Shown piece by piece: positions 20,641 through 28,378 of a stretch of 64,000 nt of DNA (positions within the stretch are counted from its first letter, which is position 1; every line of letters starts with the position of its first letter). This DNA comes from Tateyamaria sp947503385 (GTDB lineage Bacteria > Pseudomonadota > Alphaproteobacteria > Rhodobacterales > Rhodobacteraceae): contig NZ_JBNFZM010000002.1 of the NCBI RefSeq assembly GCF_051195235.1, forward strand, positions 372,001 through 436,000. Reading direction: 5' to 3'. A model generated the notes under the pieces. The model had not been told where the DNA came from. It saw only the letters and a program-made list of their open reading frames with translations, and made no database searches. A program made the position numbers and the translations under genes.

Positions 20641-20697
20641 AAAATACTCCGGGGTCTGGGGCAGCGCCCCAGCCGGTCGCCGCATCCACATGCGGCG
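20621..20697. repeat. Roseobacter-type composite hairpin repeat
   Basis: A pyrimidine-rich stretch (20621-20640) runs into ACTCCGGGGTCT and a hairpin with arms CTGGGGC (20656-20662) and GCCCCAG (20666-20672). A second hairpin has arms CGCCGCAT (20678-20685) and ATGCGGCG (20690-20697). From memory, closely similar elements are scattered through Roseobacter genomes. Only one copy lies in this window. It separates the amidohydrolase and pepF genes and could terminate or process their transcript. Confidence 0.55.
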
Positions 20698-20763
20698 AAA
20701 CCCTTGCCCCCACCGACGCCGCCCCATACCTATGCCCAAATGCGAAACCAAAGGTGCCCTCAC

Positions 20764-22584
20764 ATGTTCCAGCTCCCCTTCCCCGTCCGCGATGCCAATA
20801 CCAGCGCCGGAGGAGAGCCGCTGGGCAACCTGCCCGAATGGAACCTTGATGACCTCTACACCGGGCAGGACGCGCCCGAACTGAAACGCGATCTCGACTG
20901 GCTCGAAACCGCCTGCCAGTCCTTCGCCACCGATTACGAGGGCAAGCTCGATACGCTGGACGCAGGCGGCCTGCTCACCTGCATCGAACGGCAGGAGCGC
21001 ATCAACCAGATCGCAGGCCGCGTCATGTCCTATGCGGGCCTGCGCTATTACCAGCAGACCACCGACGCGGACCGGGCCAAATTCATGTCCGACGCGCAGG
21101 AAAAGATCACCAACTACACCACCCCGCTGGTCTTCTTCACCCTCGAACTCAACCGGCTCGAGGATGACCACCTCGACGGCCTGCTGGCCCAAAACGCCGA
21201 TCTGGCCCGGTACAAGCCGATCTTTGACAAAATCCGCGCCATGAAACCCTACCAATTGTCGGACGAGCTGGAAAAATTCCTGCACGATCTGGGCGTGGTG
21301 GGGGACGCGTGGGAACGGCTCTTTGACGAGACCATCGCCGGCCTCACCTTCGACATCGAAGGCGACACTTTGGGCATCGAAGGCACGCTCAATTTCCTCA
21401 CCGACCCCGACCGCGCCAAACGCGAAACCGCCGCCCGCGAACTGGCGCAGGTCTTTGGCGACAACGTCAAAACCTTTGCCCGCGTCCACAACACCCAAGC
21501 CAAGGAAAAGGAAATTCTCGACCGCTGGCGCGGGATGCCCACCGCCCAGACAGGCCGCCACCTGTCGAACCAAGTGGAACCGGAGGTGGTCGAGGCGCTG
21601 CGCAATGCCGTGGTCGCCGCCTACCCCAAGCTCAGCCACCGCTATTACGAGCTGAAACGCAAATGGCTCGGCCTCGACGTGATGCAGGTCTGGGACCGCA
21701 ACGCGCCGCTCCCGCTCGAAGATCCGCGCATCGTGAACTGGGACGAGGCGCAAAAAACCGTCATGGACGCCTACACCGCCTTTGATGCGCGCATGGGCGA
21801 ACTGGCCCACCCCTTCTTCACCAAGGGCTGGATTGATGCGGGCGTCAAGCCGGGCAAGGCCCCCGGCGCCTTTGCCCACCCCACGGTGACGGACGTGCAC
21901 CCTTACGTCATGCTCAACTATCTGGGCAAACCGCGCGACGTGATGACGCTGGCGCATGAACTGGGCCATGGCGTGCACCAAGTGCTGGCCGCCGGTCAGG
22001 GCGAGATGCTGTCTTCCACCCCCCTGACCCTCGCCGAAACCGCCAGTGTATTTGGCGAAATGCTCACCTTCCGCAAAATGCTCGACGGGGCCGAAACACA
22101 AGATCAGCGCAAGGTCCTGCTCGCCGGCAAGGTCGAGGATATGATCAACACCGTCGTCCGCCAGATCGCCTTCTATGACTTTGAATGCAAACTGCACGAG
22201 GCCCGGCGCGGCGGTGAACTCACCCCCGAGGACATCAACGCCCTGTGGATGTCCGTGCAGGCGGAATCCCTCGGCCCCGCCTTCGCATTCATGGACGGGT
22301 ACGAAACGTTCTGGGCCTACATCCCCCACTTTGTCCACTCGCCCTTCTACGTCTACGCCTACGCCTTTGGCGACGGGCTGGTGAACGCGCTCTACTCGGT
22401 CTATGCCGAAGGGGCCGACGGGTTCGAGGACAAGTATTTCGACATGCTCAAGGCTGGCGGCTCCAAACACCACAAGGAACTGCTCGCCCCCTTTGGCCTC
22501 GACGCCTCCGACCCCAAATTCTGGGACAAGGGCCTCAGCATGATCTCGGGCTTCATCGACGAACTTGAAGCGATGGAAGGCTGA
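20764..22584 (+). CDS. pepF: oligoendopeptidase F (M3 family)
   Basis: This 606-residue cytosolic zinc peptidase cleaves short peptides. The zinc motif is HELGHGVHQ, with His398, Glu399 and His402, and the third ligand is expected in LAETASVFGEML about 25 residues later. The N-terminal lobe (NLPEWNLDDLYTG and the long helical part to residue 200) is the PepF clan arrangement. The start at 20764 is chosen because it gives the usual N-terminus; the longer frame runs into the repeat region. A strong intrinsic terminator follows immediately. Confidence 0.93.
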   Translation: MFQLPFPVRDANTSAGGEPLGNLPEWNLDDLYTGQDAPELKRDLDWLETACQSFATDYEGKLDTLDAGGLLTCIERQERINQIAGRVMSYAGLRYYQQTTDADRAKFMSDAQEKITNYTTPLVFFTLELNRLEDDHLDGLLAQNADLARYKPIFDKIRAMKPYQLSDELEKFLHDLGVVGDAWERLFDETIAGLTFDIEGDTLGIEGTLNFLTDPDRAKRETAARELAQVFGDNVKTFARVHNTQAKEKEILDRWRGMPTAQTGRHLSNQVEPEVVEALRNAVVAAYPKLSHRYYELKRKWLGLDVMQVWDRNAPLPLEDPRIVNWDEAQKTVMDAYTAFDARMGELAHPFFTKGWIDAGVKPGKAPGAFAHPTVTDVHPYVMLNYLGKPRDVMTLAHELGHGVHQVLAAGQGEMLSSTPLTLAETASVFGEMLTFRKMLDGAETQDQRKVLLAGKVEDMINTVVRQIAFYDFECKLHEARRGGELTPEDINALWMSVQAESLGPAFAFMDGYETFWAYIPHFVHSPFYVYAYAFGDGLVNALYSVYAEGADGFEDKYFDMLKAGGSKHHKELLAPFGLDASDPKFWDKGLSMISGFIDELEAMEG

Positions 22585-22601
22585 CACCCCGATCCGCCGC
22601 C

Positions 22602-22638
22602 AAAGACGCGCCGATTTCAGAAATCGGCGCGTCTTTTT
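22602..22638 (+). terminator. intrinsic terminator of pepF
   Basis: GACGCGCCGATTT (22605-22617) pairs perfectly with AAATCGGCGCGTC (22621-22633) across a CAG loop, followed by TTTTT. Three further A-T pairs extend the base. It lies 18 bp after the pepF stop. Confidence 0.95.
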
Positions 22639-22682
22639 GCAAAAATCGGTGCGCGTTGCAGGTGTCGGACGGTTAGGGTGTC

Positions 22683-23786
22683 ATGGACCCCACCGCGATC
22701 AAGAGGGCCGCGATGCAAATGATCTATCTCGACCTTGCGCTGCGCGGCGGCGGCATCACATTGCTTGTGCTGCTTGCAACCCTGCTCTGGTGGGCCCCGA
22801 TCGGGTGGGAGGGACGGCTGTCCATCACCGCCGTTGCCGCCACCAAATCCGCCTTTCTGATCACCACGGCGGCGCTGCCTCTGGACCTGCACCCGCTGGT
22901 GCTGGCCAACCTCACTTTGCTGACCAGCTTTACGCCCGCCGCGATCACGTGGCTGATCATTTCGATCTTTCTCGATCCCCCGTGGCGGCGCTGGCCGTGG
23001 ATTGTGGCCGCGCTGGCCACCTCCGTGGTTTTTTACGCCAGCCAAGCACGCCCCGACACCTACCTGCTTTGCCTGCCCTTTGCCGTGGTGCTCTATGGTG
23101 CGCTGCTGGGGCTTGCGCTGTGGTCGGCGCGTGGCGATCTGGTGGAATGCCGCTGCCGGGCGCGGCCCGGATTTGCCGCCGCCATTGCCGGGCTGGCCCT
23201 GTTCCTGACCAGCGCGCAGATGACCGGGCTGATCGACGAGGGCTCCGTGCTGCTGGCTCTGCTCCAGTCGCTGTCGACCTTGGGCGTGACATTGGCCTTT
23301 GCCGCATGGCTGTTGCGCCCGGACGCAAACCGCTGGCCCGGCGAGACCGAGGCACCGGCCCTGTCCGCCCTGCCCCTGCCAGAGGACGTTCAGGACCCTG
23401 CCCTGATGACCCGCATTCAGTCTGCGATGGCCGCCGGGATCTGGCGCGAAGAGGGTCTGACCATCGGCGCATTGGCCAGCACACTGGCGGTGCCCGAACA
23501 CCGCCTGCGCCGTGCAATCAACCGAGGGCTTGGGCACCGCAACTTCTCCAGCTTCATCAACCGCGCCCGGATCGAGGCGGCCTGCGCCACGCTTTCCGAC
23601 CCCGCCCGCATGAATATGACCGTGCTTGAGATTGCCTATGATGTGGGCTTTGCCTCGGTCGGGCCGTTCAACCGGGCGTTCCGCGCCGAGATCGGGCACA
23701 GCCCCACCGAATATCGCCGCATCGCCCTGTCGGGCGACATCGCCGATTCCGCGAAAGTATCGCCGATCCCTGCAAACCTGCACTGA
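22683..23786 (+). CDS. AraC-family regulator with membrane-embedded N-terminus
   Basis: This is a 367-residue protein. Residues 20-225 contain about six to seven hydrophobic segments (for example GITLLVLLATLLWW, LCLPFAVVLYGALLGLAL, AAAIAGLALFLTSA). Residues 245-355 form an AraC/XylS DNA-binding domain, with LTIGALASTLAVPEHRLRRAI and TVLEIAYDVGFASVGPFNRAFRAEIGHSP as its two helix-turn-helix units. The membrane part is a presumed sensor. The start at 22683 has AGGG at good spacing; ATG at 22713 is an alternative. A secreted 61-residue protein is encoded 78 bp downstream, perhaps the target or ligand. Confidence 0.88.
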   Translation: MDPTAIKRAAMQMIYLDLALRGGGITLLVLLATLLWWAPIGWEGRLSITAVAATKSAFLITTAALPLDLHPLVLANLTLLTSFTPAAITWLIISIFLDPPWRRWPWIVAALATSVVFYASQARPDTYLLCLPFAVVLYGALLGLALWSARGDLVECRCRARPGFAAAIAGLALFLTSAQMTGLIDEGSVLLALLQSLSTLGVTLAFAAWLLRPDANRWPGETEAPALSALPLPEDVQDPALMTRIQSAMAAGIWREEGLTIGALASTLAVPEHRLRRAINRGLGHRNFSSFINRARIEAACATLSDPARMNMTVLEIAYDVGFASVGPFNRAFRAEIGHSPTEYRRIALSGDIADSAKVSPIPANLH

Positions 23787-23864
23787 TTTTCGAAACCGAC
23801 GCGCATCGGGCGCTGAAACCGCTCAGATGACAGGCATCCCCGCCACGCCAAAGGAGATGCCAAA

Positions 23865-24050
23865 ATGCGTGACCTTGCTCTTGCCCTTCTGATTGCCATT
23901 GCCAGCTACACCCCTGTGGCGGCGCAATCCATGCCAACCCTGCCCCCGGTGGTTTTTCCAACTGCGGGCACCTTTTGCGGCGTGATGACCCTGTGCCAGC
24001 CCAAGGCCACCGCGCCCAAGCCCGAACGGACCGTCACCATCCGCGACTAG
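23865..24050 (+). CDS. small secreted proline-rich protein
   Basis: This 61-residue protein has a clear signal peptide (MRDLALALLIAIASYTPVAA, cleavage near AAQ-SM). The mature part is about 40 residues, with PTLPPVVFP, two cysteines (FCGVMTLCQ) that could form a disulfide, and a basic end. The ribosome site AAAGGAGATG lies at ideal distance. No family is recognised. It sits directly behind the membrane AraC regulator on the same strand, which suggests regulation by it. Confidence 0.7.
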   Translation: MRDLALALLIAIASYTPVAAQSMPTLPPVVFPTAGTFCGVMTLCQPKATAPKPERTVTIRD

Positions 24051-24068
24051 GGACCATGGCACAGCGGC

Positions 24069-24087
24069 GGCGCGCATCACGCGCGCC
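24069..24087. terminator. GC-rich hairpin between convergent genes
   Basis: GGCGCGC (24069-24075) pairs with GCGCGCC (24081-24087) around ATCAC. It lies just past the 3' end of the tape-measure-like gene (minus strand) and 18 bp after the small secreted protein gene. There is no U-run on either side, so termination is uncertain. Confidence 0.35.
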
Positions 24088-24088
24088 G

Positions 24089-24622
24089 TCAGGCGCCGCG
24101 CCAATCGACGTGCAGGGGCCGGTCCATCCACGGCAGCGCAACAGTGGCAAGGCTCCACGGCAATTGCTGCAACAGCATGTCATAGGGGCCGCGGGCGACG
24201 CGCAAGGTAGCCGTGCCGGTCGTTGGCGCGTCCAGCAGCCACCCGTCCCTCCGGACAAAGCTTTGGCGCAACCCGTCCGCGCTGACATGTTCCATAGGTG
24301 GCCACGCCCGACAGACCTGTCGCAGCACTTCGTCACACAGCGCCGCTGCGTCCCGGCTCACCGGGATGGCGTCCGCTGCGGTGCGCAGCGGCACCCCGCA
24401 CAAGGTGTTTTCCAACTCCATGACGCCCGATTTTGGGCTGCACCCTCCCAAGGCGATATGGTGCAGCAGGCTTGCACCGCGCAGCGCCGCCGCCGGGTTC
24501 TGAAAATCGCCGCTGCCGCGCAACAGGCCTGACCTCTGGAACAGCCGTGTCAGAAAAGGCCAGAACAGAACAAGCCCCGCCACATCGGTCACGCCGTTCT
24601 GTTGCAGGTCCTCACCGCGCAT
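24089..24622 (-). CDS. orphan C-terminal domain of a contractile injection system tape-measure protein
   Basis: This 177-residue protein matches, from memory, the C-terminal region of the CIS_TMP family. Matching segments are VAGLVLFWPFLTRLFQRSGLL, ASLLHHIALGG, NTLCGVPL, GLRQSFVRRDGWL and the closing PYDMLLQQLPWSLATVALPWM-type run with PLHVDW. Family members are usually many hundreds of residues long and set the length of the injection tube, so the N-terminal part is absent here. The start at 24622 has AGGAAAG upstream, so it may be translated as it stands. It lies 21 bp after a DksA/TraR-like gene. No sheath, tube or baseplate genes are in the window. Either a relict or a repurposed domain. 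Confidence 0.75.
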   Translation of the reverse strand: MRGEDLQQNGVTDVAGLVLFWPFLTRLFQRSGLLRGSGDFQNPAAALRGASLLHHIALGGCSPKSGVMELENTLCGVPLRTAADAIPVSRDAAALCDEVLRQVCRAWPPMEHVSADGLRQSFVRRDGWLLDAPTTGTATLRVARGPYDMLLQQLPWSLATVALPWMDRPLHVDWRGA

Positions 24623-24643
24623 CGCTGGCCACTTTCCTGCCGC

Positions 24644-24913
24644 TCACTTCAACTGACTGTCTTTCGATCCGCGCCGGTTGATCCCGCCCCGCACCTTATA
24701 CGCCGCGTCGCGTTCGGCCACGCAATCGACGCACAGTTTCACCCCCGGAACGGCCTGCCGTCGGGCCTCGGGGATCGGTTCTTCGCATTCCGCACAATGG
24801 GTCAGGCTCTCGCCCTGCGGCTGACGTCGCGCCTTCATCCGCGCCAACTCATCCGCGACCGACGCTTCGATCTGTTCGCTCACCGCCCCGTCTTTCGCCC
24901 ATCCGCCAGCCAT
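24644..24913 (-). CDS. DksA/TraR-type C4 zinc-finger protein
   Basis: This 89-residue protein has the zinc finger CAEC-x17-CVDC at about residues 40-64 within THCAECEEPIPEARRQAVPG. That is the short TraR/phage-like form without the long coiled coil of DksA. Such proteins bind the RNA-polymerase secondary channel. The start at 24913 follows AGAGG; the longer frame would translate a dispersed repeat and is rejected. It probably forms a two-gene unit with the tape-measure-like gene that follows, fitting a prophage or tailocin remnant. Confidence 0.8.
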   Translation of the reverse strand: MAGGWAKDGAVSEQIEASVADELARMKARRQPQGESLTHCAECEEPIPEARRQAVPGVKLCVDCVAERDAAYKVRGGINRRGSKDSQLK

Positions 24914-24925
24914 GATGCCTCTTTC

Positions 24926-24967
24926 GTCTCTGTCCCTAAAAAATCCCCCCCGGAGGGCCGGTTTGCC
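24926..24967 (-). repeat. dispersed terminator-like repeat, copy 1
   Basis: Read on the minus strand this is AAACCGGCCCTCCGGGGGG followed by GATTTTTT and AGGGACAGAG. AAACC can pair partly with GGATTT around a CCC-TCCG-GGG hairpin, giving a short stem with a U-run. The second copy is at 28265-28305. Here it lies between the oxidoreductase gene and the zinc-finger gene, both on the minus strand. Confidence 0.6.
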
Positions 24968-25053
24968 AAGGTGCAAACCTTAAGGAATTGTAAATTCGTC
25001 TCTGTAACCCATTGTTTTTTGGTGCCCGCCCCCCTGTCCCAGCGTGGGACAGC

Positions 25054-26019
25054 TCAGCGGCCCACCTCCAGAACCCGGTCGATCATTTCCTGCGTGCCGC
25101 GCGAAAATTCCAGCGAACAGGGATAGTCTACCCCCTCCCGCACCGACCTGCAAAATGCCTCCACCTGCAACTCATAATGCCGCGCGGCGGGAAAGCGGAT
25201 CGTCTCCACCGCCAGCCCACCCCGATGCCATTCAATCCGCGCCTCCCCAAAGACCTGCGCATTGAACGGGGCCGTCAGGCGGATCACCCCCTCCTCCCCG
25301 TGAAAGCACATCTCCTGATAGGGATGCATCCGGATCGATACATAGGCGGAATAGGTCACGTCTCCAAACCGGGCCTGCACATCCGCAAAGGTGTCGTATC
25401 CGTCCTCCAGCATTACCCGCGCCGAGATGTCCGAGGCCTCCGTCCCCAGCACGTAGCGGGCCGAGCCGAACACATAGACCCCGATGTCCCGCAGCCCTCC
25501 ACCCCCCGTTTCGGCGCGGTTGCGGATATTGCCCACATCCGCCCGGTTGTCGAAGGAAAAGGCTCCCGTCACGTGCCGCACCCGCCCGATGGCCCCGTCC
25601 GCCACCATCTGCCGCGCCTGCTGCCATTGCGGGTGATGGACGATCATGTAGGCTTCCGCCGCCAGCTTGCCTGATGCGTCCCGCGCCGCGATCAGTTGGT
25701 CGAATTCCTGCGCCTGCATCGTGATCGGCTTTTCGCACAGCACGTGCTTGCCTGCGGCCAGCGCTTTCACTGTCCACTCCACATGCATGTGATTGGGCAT
25801 TGGGATGTAGACCGCGTCGATACGCGGGTCGTCCAGCAGCGCGTCATAACTGTCATGCACCGCAATCCCCGGACAGAACGCCGCAAAGGGGCCTGCCTTG
25901 GCCACGTCCCGCGTCGCAACCGCCGCCAGTTCCGCGCCGCGCGCCGCGTGGATTGCAGGCCCCATATGCTCGCGCGCAAATTTCGCCGCCCCCAAGATCC
26001 CCCATCTGACCGTTTCCAT
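25054..26019 (-). CDS. Gfo/Idh/MocA-family NAD(P)-dependent oxidoreductase
   Basis: This 321-residue protein has an N-terminal Rossmann domain starting VRWGILGAAKFAREH, with the G-x-x-G-x-A-x nucleotide loop. The characteristic segments VYIPMPNHMHVEWTVKALAAGKHVLCEKP (with the catalytic Lys of EKP), GGGGLRDIGVYVFGSARYV and the C-terminal beta-sheet domain follow. These enzymes oxidise or reduce sugars, inositols or related polyols; the substrate cannot be told here. The start at 26019 follows AAAGGTG. It is divergent from the dipeptidase gene. Confidence 0.9.
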   Translation of the reverse strand: METVRWGILGAAKFAREHMGPAIHAARGAELAAVATRDVAKAGPFAAFCPGIAVHDSYDALLDDPRIDAVYIPMPNHMHVEWTVKALAAGKHVLCEKPITMQAQEFDQLIAARDASGKLAAEAYMIVHHPQWQQARQMVADGAIGRVRHVTGAFSFDNRADVGNIRNRAETGGGGLRDIGVYVFGSARYVLGTEASDISARVMLEDGYDTFADVQARFGDVTYSAYVSIRMHPYQEMCFHGEEGVIRLTAPFNAQVFGEARIEWHRGGLAVETIRFPAARHYELQVEAFCRSVREGVDYPCSLEFSRGTQEMIDRVLEVGR

Positions 26020-26111
26020 GCCCGCACCTTTCCTCATGTCATGCCGTCTCGTCAGGGTGGCGCGGGTGCGGTGCGATTGTCTAGGGTGCATCCAACATCG
26101 GAGAGGGCGCG

Positions 26112-27287
26112 ATGCGGATTTTGAAACGTCTGGGGCTGGGTCTGCTGCTCCTTCTGATCGTCGGCACAATTGCCTTTCTTGCCATCGCGCCGGGATATGT
26201 CGAACGGTCGCGCAATGCGATCCTGCCCGGTGGCCCTTACCCCGTCTCTGACGCGTCCCAAGCGCTGCACGACACGCTGGTGGTGGGCGACTGGCACGCT
26301 GACAGCCTTTTGTGGCAGCGTAGCATCGCCAAACGCGGCGACCGGGGTCACGTGGACGTGCCCCGCCTGATCGAGGGCGGCGTGGCGCTACAGGTCTTTG
26401 CCGCCGTGACCAAATCGCCCGCCGGGCAGAACATCACTGCCAATTCCGCCGACGCCTTCGACAACATCACCCCGCTTGCTATTGGCCAGCTCTGGCCGCC
26501 GCGCACATGGACCTCGCTTAGCGAACGCGCGATCTACCAGGCCGAGCGGCTGCACCGCGTCGCGGCCCGCAGGCCGGATCATCTGACCGTGATCACGTCC
26601 CGCGCAGGCCTTGAGGCGCATGTTGAGGCGCGCGCGGCGGGCAGTGTTGCGGTGGGTGGGCTACTGGGGATCGAAGGGGCGCACGCGCTCGAAGGGGACA
26701 TGGCCAATCTCGACCGGCTCGAAGCGGCGGGGCACCGCATCATCGGCCTGCACCACTTTTTCGACAACGCATTGGGCGGGTCGCTGCATGGCCTGAGCAA
26801 TGCTGGCCTCACAGAGTTTGGCCGCTCCGTCGTGCGTGAGGTCGAGGCGCGCGGCATGGTCCTTGACCTTGCACATTCCAGCCCCGCCGTCGCCCGCGAC
26901 GTGATCGCGATGACCGACATGCCCGTGATTGTCAGCCACACCGGCCTGCATGGGTTATGCCCGAACAAGCGTAATTACGAAGACGACCTGATGCGCGCCG
27001 TCGCCGCATCGGGCGGCGTGATTGGCATGGGGTTTTGGCGCACGGCACTGTACCGGGACACCACGCCGCAGACCATCGCCGCCACGATCCGGCAGGCGGT
27101 GGACACGGTTGGCGCCGATCACGTGTCGCTGGGGTCAGATTTTGACGGCTCCGTCGCCACCAGCTTTGACGCCACGGGCCTGCCTGCACTCACTCACGCG
27201 CTGCGCGATGCAGGGCTAGACGATGCGACTATTGCCAAGGTCATGGGCGCAAATATGGTGCGCGTGTTGCGCGCGCGGCTGGACTAA
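26112..27287 (+). CDS. membrane-anchored dipeptidase (peptidase M19)
   Basis: This 391-residue protein has an N-terminal membrane anchor or signal (LGLGLLLLLIVGTIAFLAIA) and the M19 renal-dipeptidase barrel. The metal residues are H-x-D in VVGDWHADSLLW and the bridging Glu in GLLGIEGAHALEGD. Later marks are IIGLHHFFDNALGGSLHG, IVSHTGLHGLCPNKRN and VSLGSDFDGSV. It hydrolyses dipeptides, possibly D-amino-acid ones, in the periplasm. Its stop overlaps that of the convergent capsule-type gene by four bases. Confidence 0.92.
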   Translation: MRILKRLGLGLLLLLIVGTIAFLAIAPGYVERSRNAILPGGPYPVSDASQALHDTLVVGDWHADSLLWQRSIAKRGDRGHVDVPRLIEGGVALQVFAAVTKSPAGQNITANSADAFDNITPLAIGQLWPPRTWTSLSERAIYQAERLHRVAARRPDHLTVITSRAGLEAHVEARAAGSVAVGGLLGIEGAHALEGDMANLDRLEAAGHRIIGLHHFFDNALGGSLHGLSNAGLTEFGRSVVREVEARGMVLDLAHSSPAVARDVIAMTDMPVIVSHTGLHGLCPNKRNYEDDLMRAVAASGGVIGMGFWRTALYRDTTPQTIAATIRQAVDTVGADHVSLGSDFDGSVATSFDATGLPALTHALRDAGLDDATIAKVMGANMVRVLRARLD

Positions 27288-28201
27288 AGCCCGGTGCGGG
27301 CGCAAAACCGATCCACCAGATCAGGCGCGCTCACATCAAGGCATTGATCGCCAAAATACCACCACACGAACTTGTCATAGGCCCGCCGTTTCGGGGGGCG
27401 CTGCAATATGTTCCGCAAAGCGTCCGCGCTCTGCGCCACATCCGCCACATGGTGAAAATCAGCCCGCCCGCACAGGATCACCGGCTTGCGGTGCAAATAG
27501 GCTTCGACCCCCACAGCGGAGTTTATGGTGATCACCCGGTCCGCTGCTGCAATCAGATCGTGAATGTTTCCGTCGCTCACCTGCAGATGCGGAAAACGCG
27601 CCTGCATCTCGCGCAACCCTTCTGATGTTGCAGGATCACTGTCGCGCGGATGCGTTTTGACCATAACGGGGCCGTCCACCGCCGCACAGGTCGCAGACAG
27701 CATCTCCCACCGATCAAGGTAGCATGTCTCGCCCACCACCCGGTGCCCTTCGGATTGCAGAAACACTGCGGCGCGCACCGTACCCGGGTCCGTCACAGCC
27801 TCGGGCTGGTCATAGCGCGATGTCCGGCGGCCCACGATCCGTTGCCGCACGCGGCGAAAGAACGGTCGCGCCACCTCCGGATCGACATCGTCCGGCACAA
27901 ACCGCTTGTCCGCAATCGACGAAAACGCCCGAATGCCCTGCGGGTCGAAATTCCAAAACGGATAGATATAGGCGACATCAGCATTCCGCGCGCGCGGATG
28001 GGCAAACCGGCCATGGTGGATCACATGGATCGCATGGTCCGCCTCCACTGTCTCGGGCAATGTCTCTCGGTCGAGAATGGCAACTTCAAACGGGATACCG
28101 CGCGCTTCGAGCCCTTCGGTCACGCGCAGGTAAAATCGGTGCAGTCCCGCACCGCCCAAGCTCAGCCACGATCGTGGTACGTGAAAAACAACCTCATGCA
28201 T
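27284..28201 (-). CDS. capsule polysaccharide synthesis-like protein (KpsC/KpsS family)
   Basis: This 305-residue protein shows the nucleotide-sugar-binding C-terminal half of the KpsC/KpsS (Caps_synth) beta-Kdo transferase family. Diagnostic segments are VMVKTHPRDSDPATSEG, HDLIAAADRVITINSAVGVEAYLHRKPVILCG and FHHVADVAQSADALR. A role in placing Kdo or a related sugar on a surface glycan is inferred. The start MHEVVFHVPRSW at 28201 is chosen; the longer frame runs through a repeat. No other capsule genes lie nearby. Confidence 0.7.
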   Translation of the reverse strand: MHEVVFHVPRSWLSLGGAGLHRFYLRVTEGLEARGIPFEVAILDRETLPETVEADHAIHVIHHGRFAHPRARNADVAYIYPFWNFDPQGIRAFSSIADKRFVPDDVDPEVARPFFRRVRQRIVGRRTSRYDQPEAVTDPGTVRAAVFLQSEGHRVVGETCYLDRWEMLSATCAAVDGPVMVKTHPRDSDPATSEGLREMQARFPHLQVSDGNIHDLIAAADRVITINSAVGVEAYLHRKPVILCGRADFHHVADVAQSADALRNILQRPPKRRAYDKFVWWYFGDQCLDVSAPDLVDRFCARTGL

Positions 28202-28264
28202 TCCGCGCACAGTACCTCCGCCCGCCACCGGACAAAAGCGTCCATCTGGCGCGCGACCGTCCCT

Positions 28265-28305
28265 GTCTCTGTCCAAAAAAATCCCCCCCGGAGGGCCGAT
28301 TTGCC
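28265..28305 (-). repeat. dispersed terminator-like repeat, copy 2
   Basis: On the minus strand AAATCGGCCCTCCGGGGGG runs into GATTTTTTT and then GGACAGAGAC. AAATC pairs exactly with GATTT and CCC with GGG around TCCG. It matches copy 1 (24926-24967) except for a few substitutions and a one-base indel. It lies between rpoH and the capsule-type gene. Confidence 0.65.
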
Positions 28306-28332
28306 GTCAAGTCACCCCTGCAAATCAAAAGA

Positions 28333-28354
28333 GGCCCCGCCCGAAGGCAGAGCC
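28333..28354 (-). terminator. rpoH terminator with UUCG tetraloop
   Basis: On the minus strand GGCTCTGCC pairs with GGCGGGGCC (two G-U wobbles) around a TTCG loop, followed by TCTTTTGATTT. It begins 24 bp after the rpoH stop codon. UUCG loops are unusually stable, so this is a strong call. Confidence 0.85.
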
Positions 28355-28378
28355 CCTGTCATGTCGCATCGCCGGAGG

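Noticed and set aside
19756..22587. 943-residue open frame on the minus strand opposite the amidohydrolase and pepF
   Set aside because: It mirrors the codons of two well-supported + strand genes, lacks its own ribosome site, and has a repetitive composition typical of antisense frames in high-GC DNA.
24914..24976. N-terminal extension of the zinc-finger gene (and similarly 28202-28276 for the capsule-type gene)
   Set aside because: Both extensions translate a dispersed terminator-like repeat; internal ATGs at 24913 and 28201 fit the proteins better.
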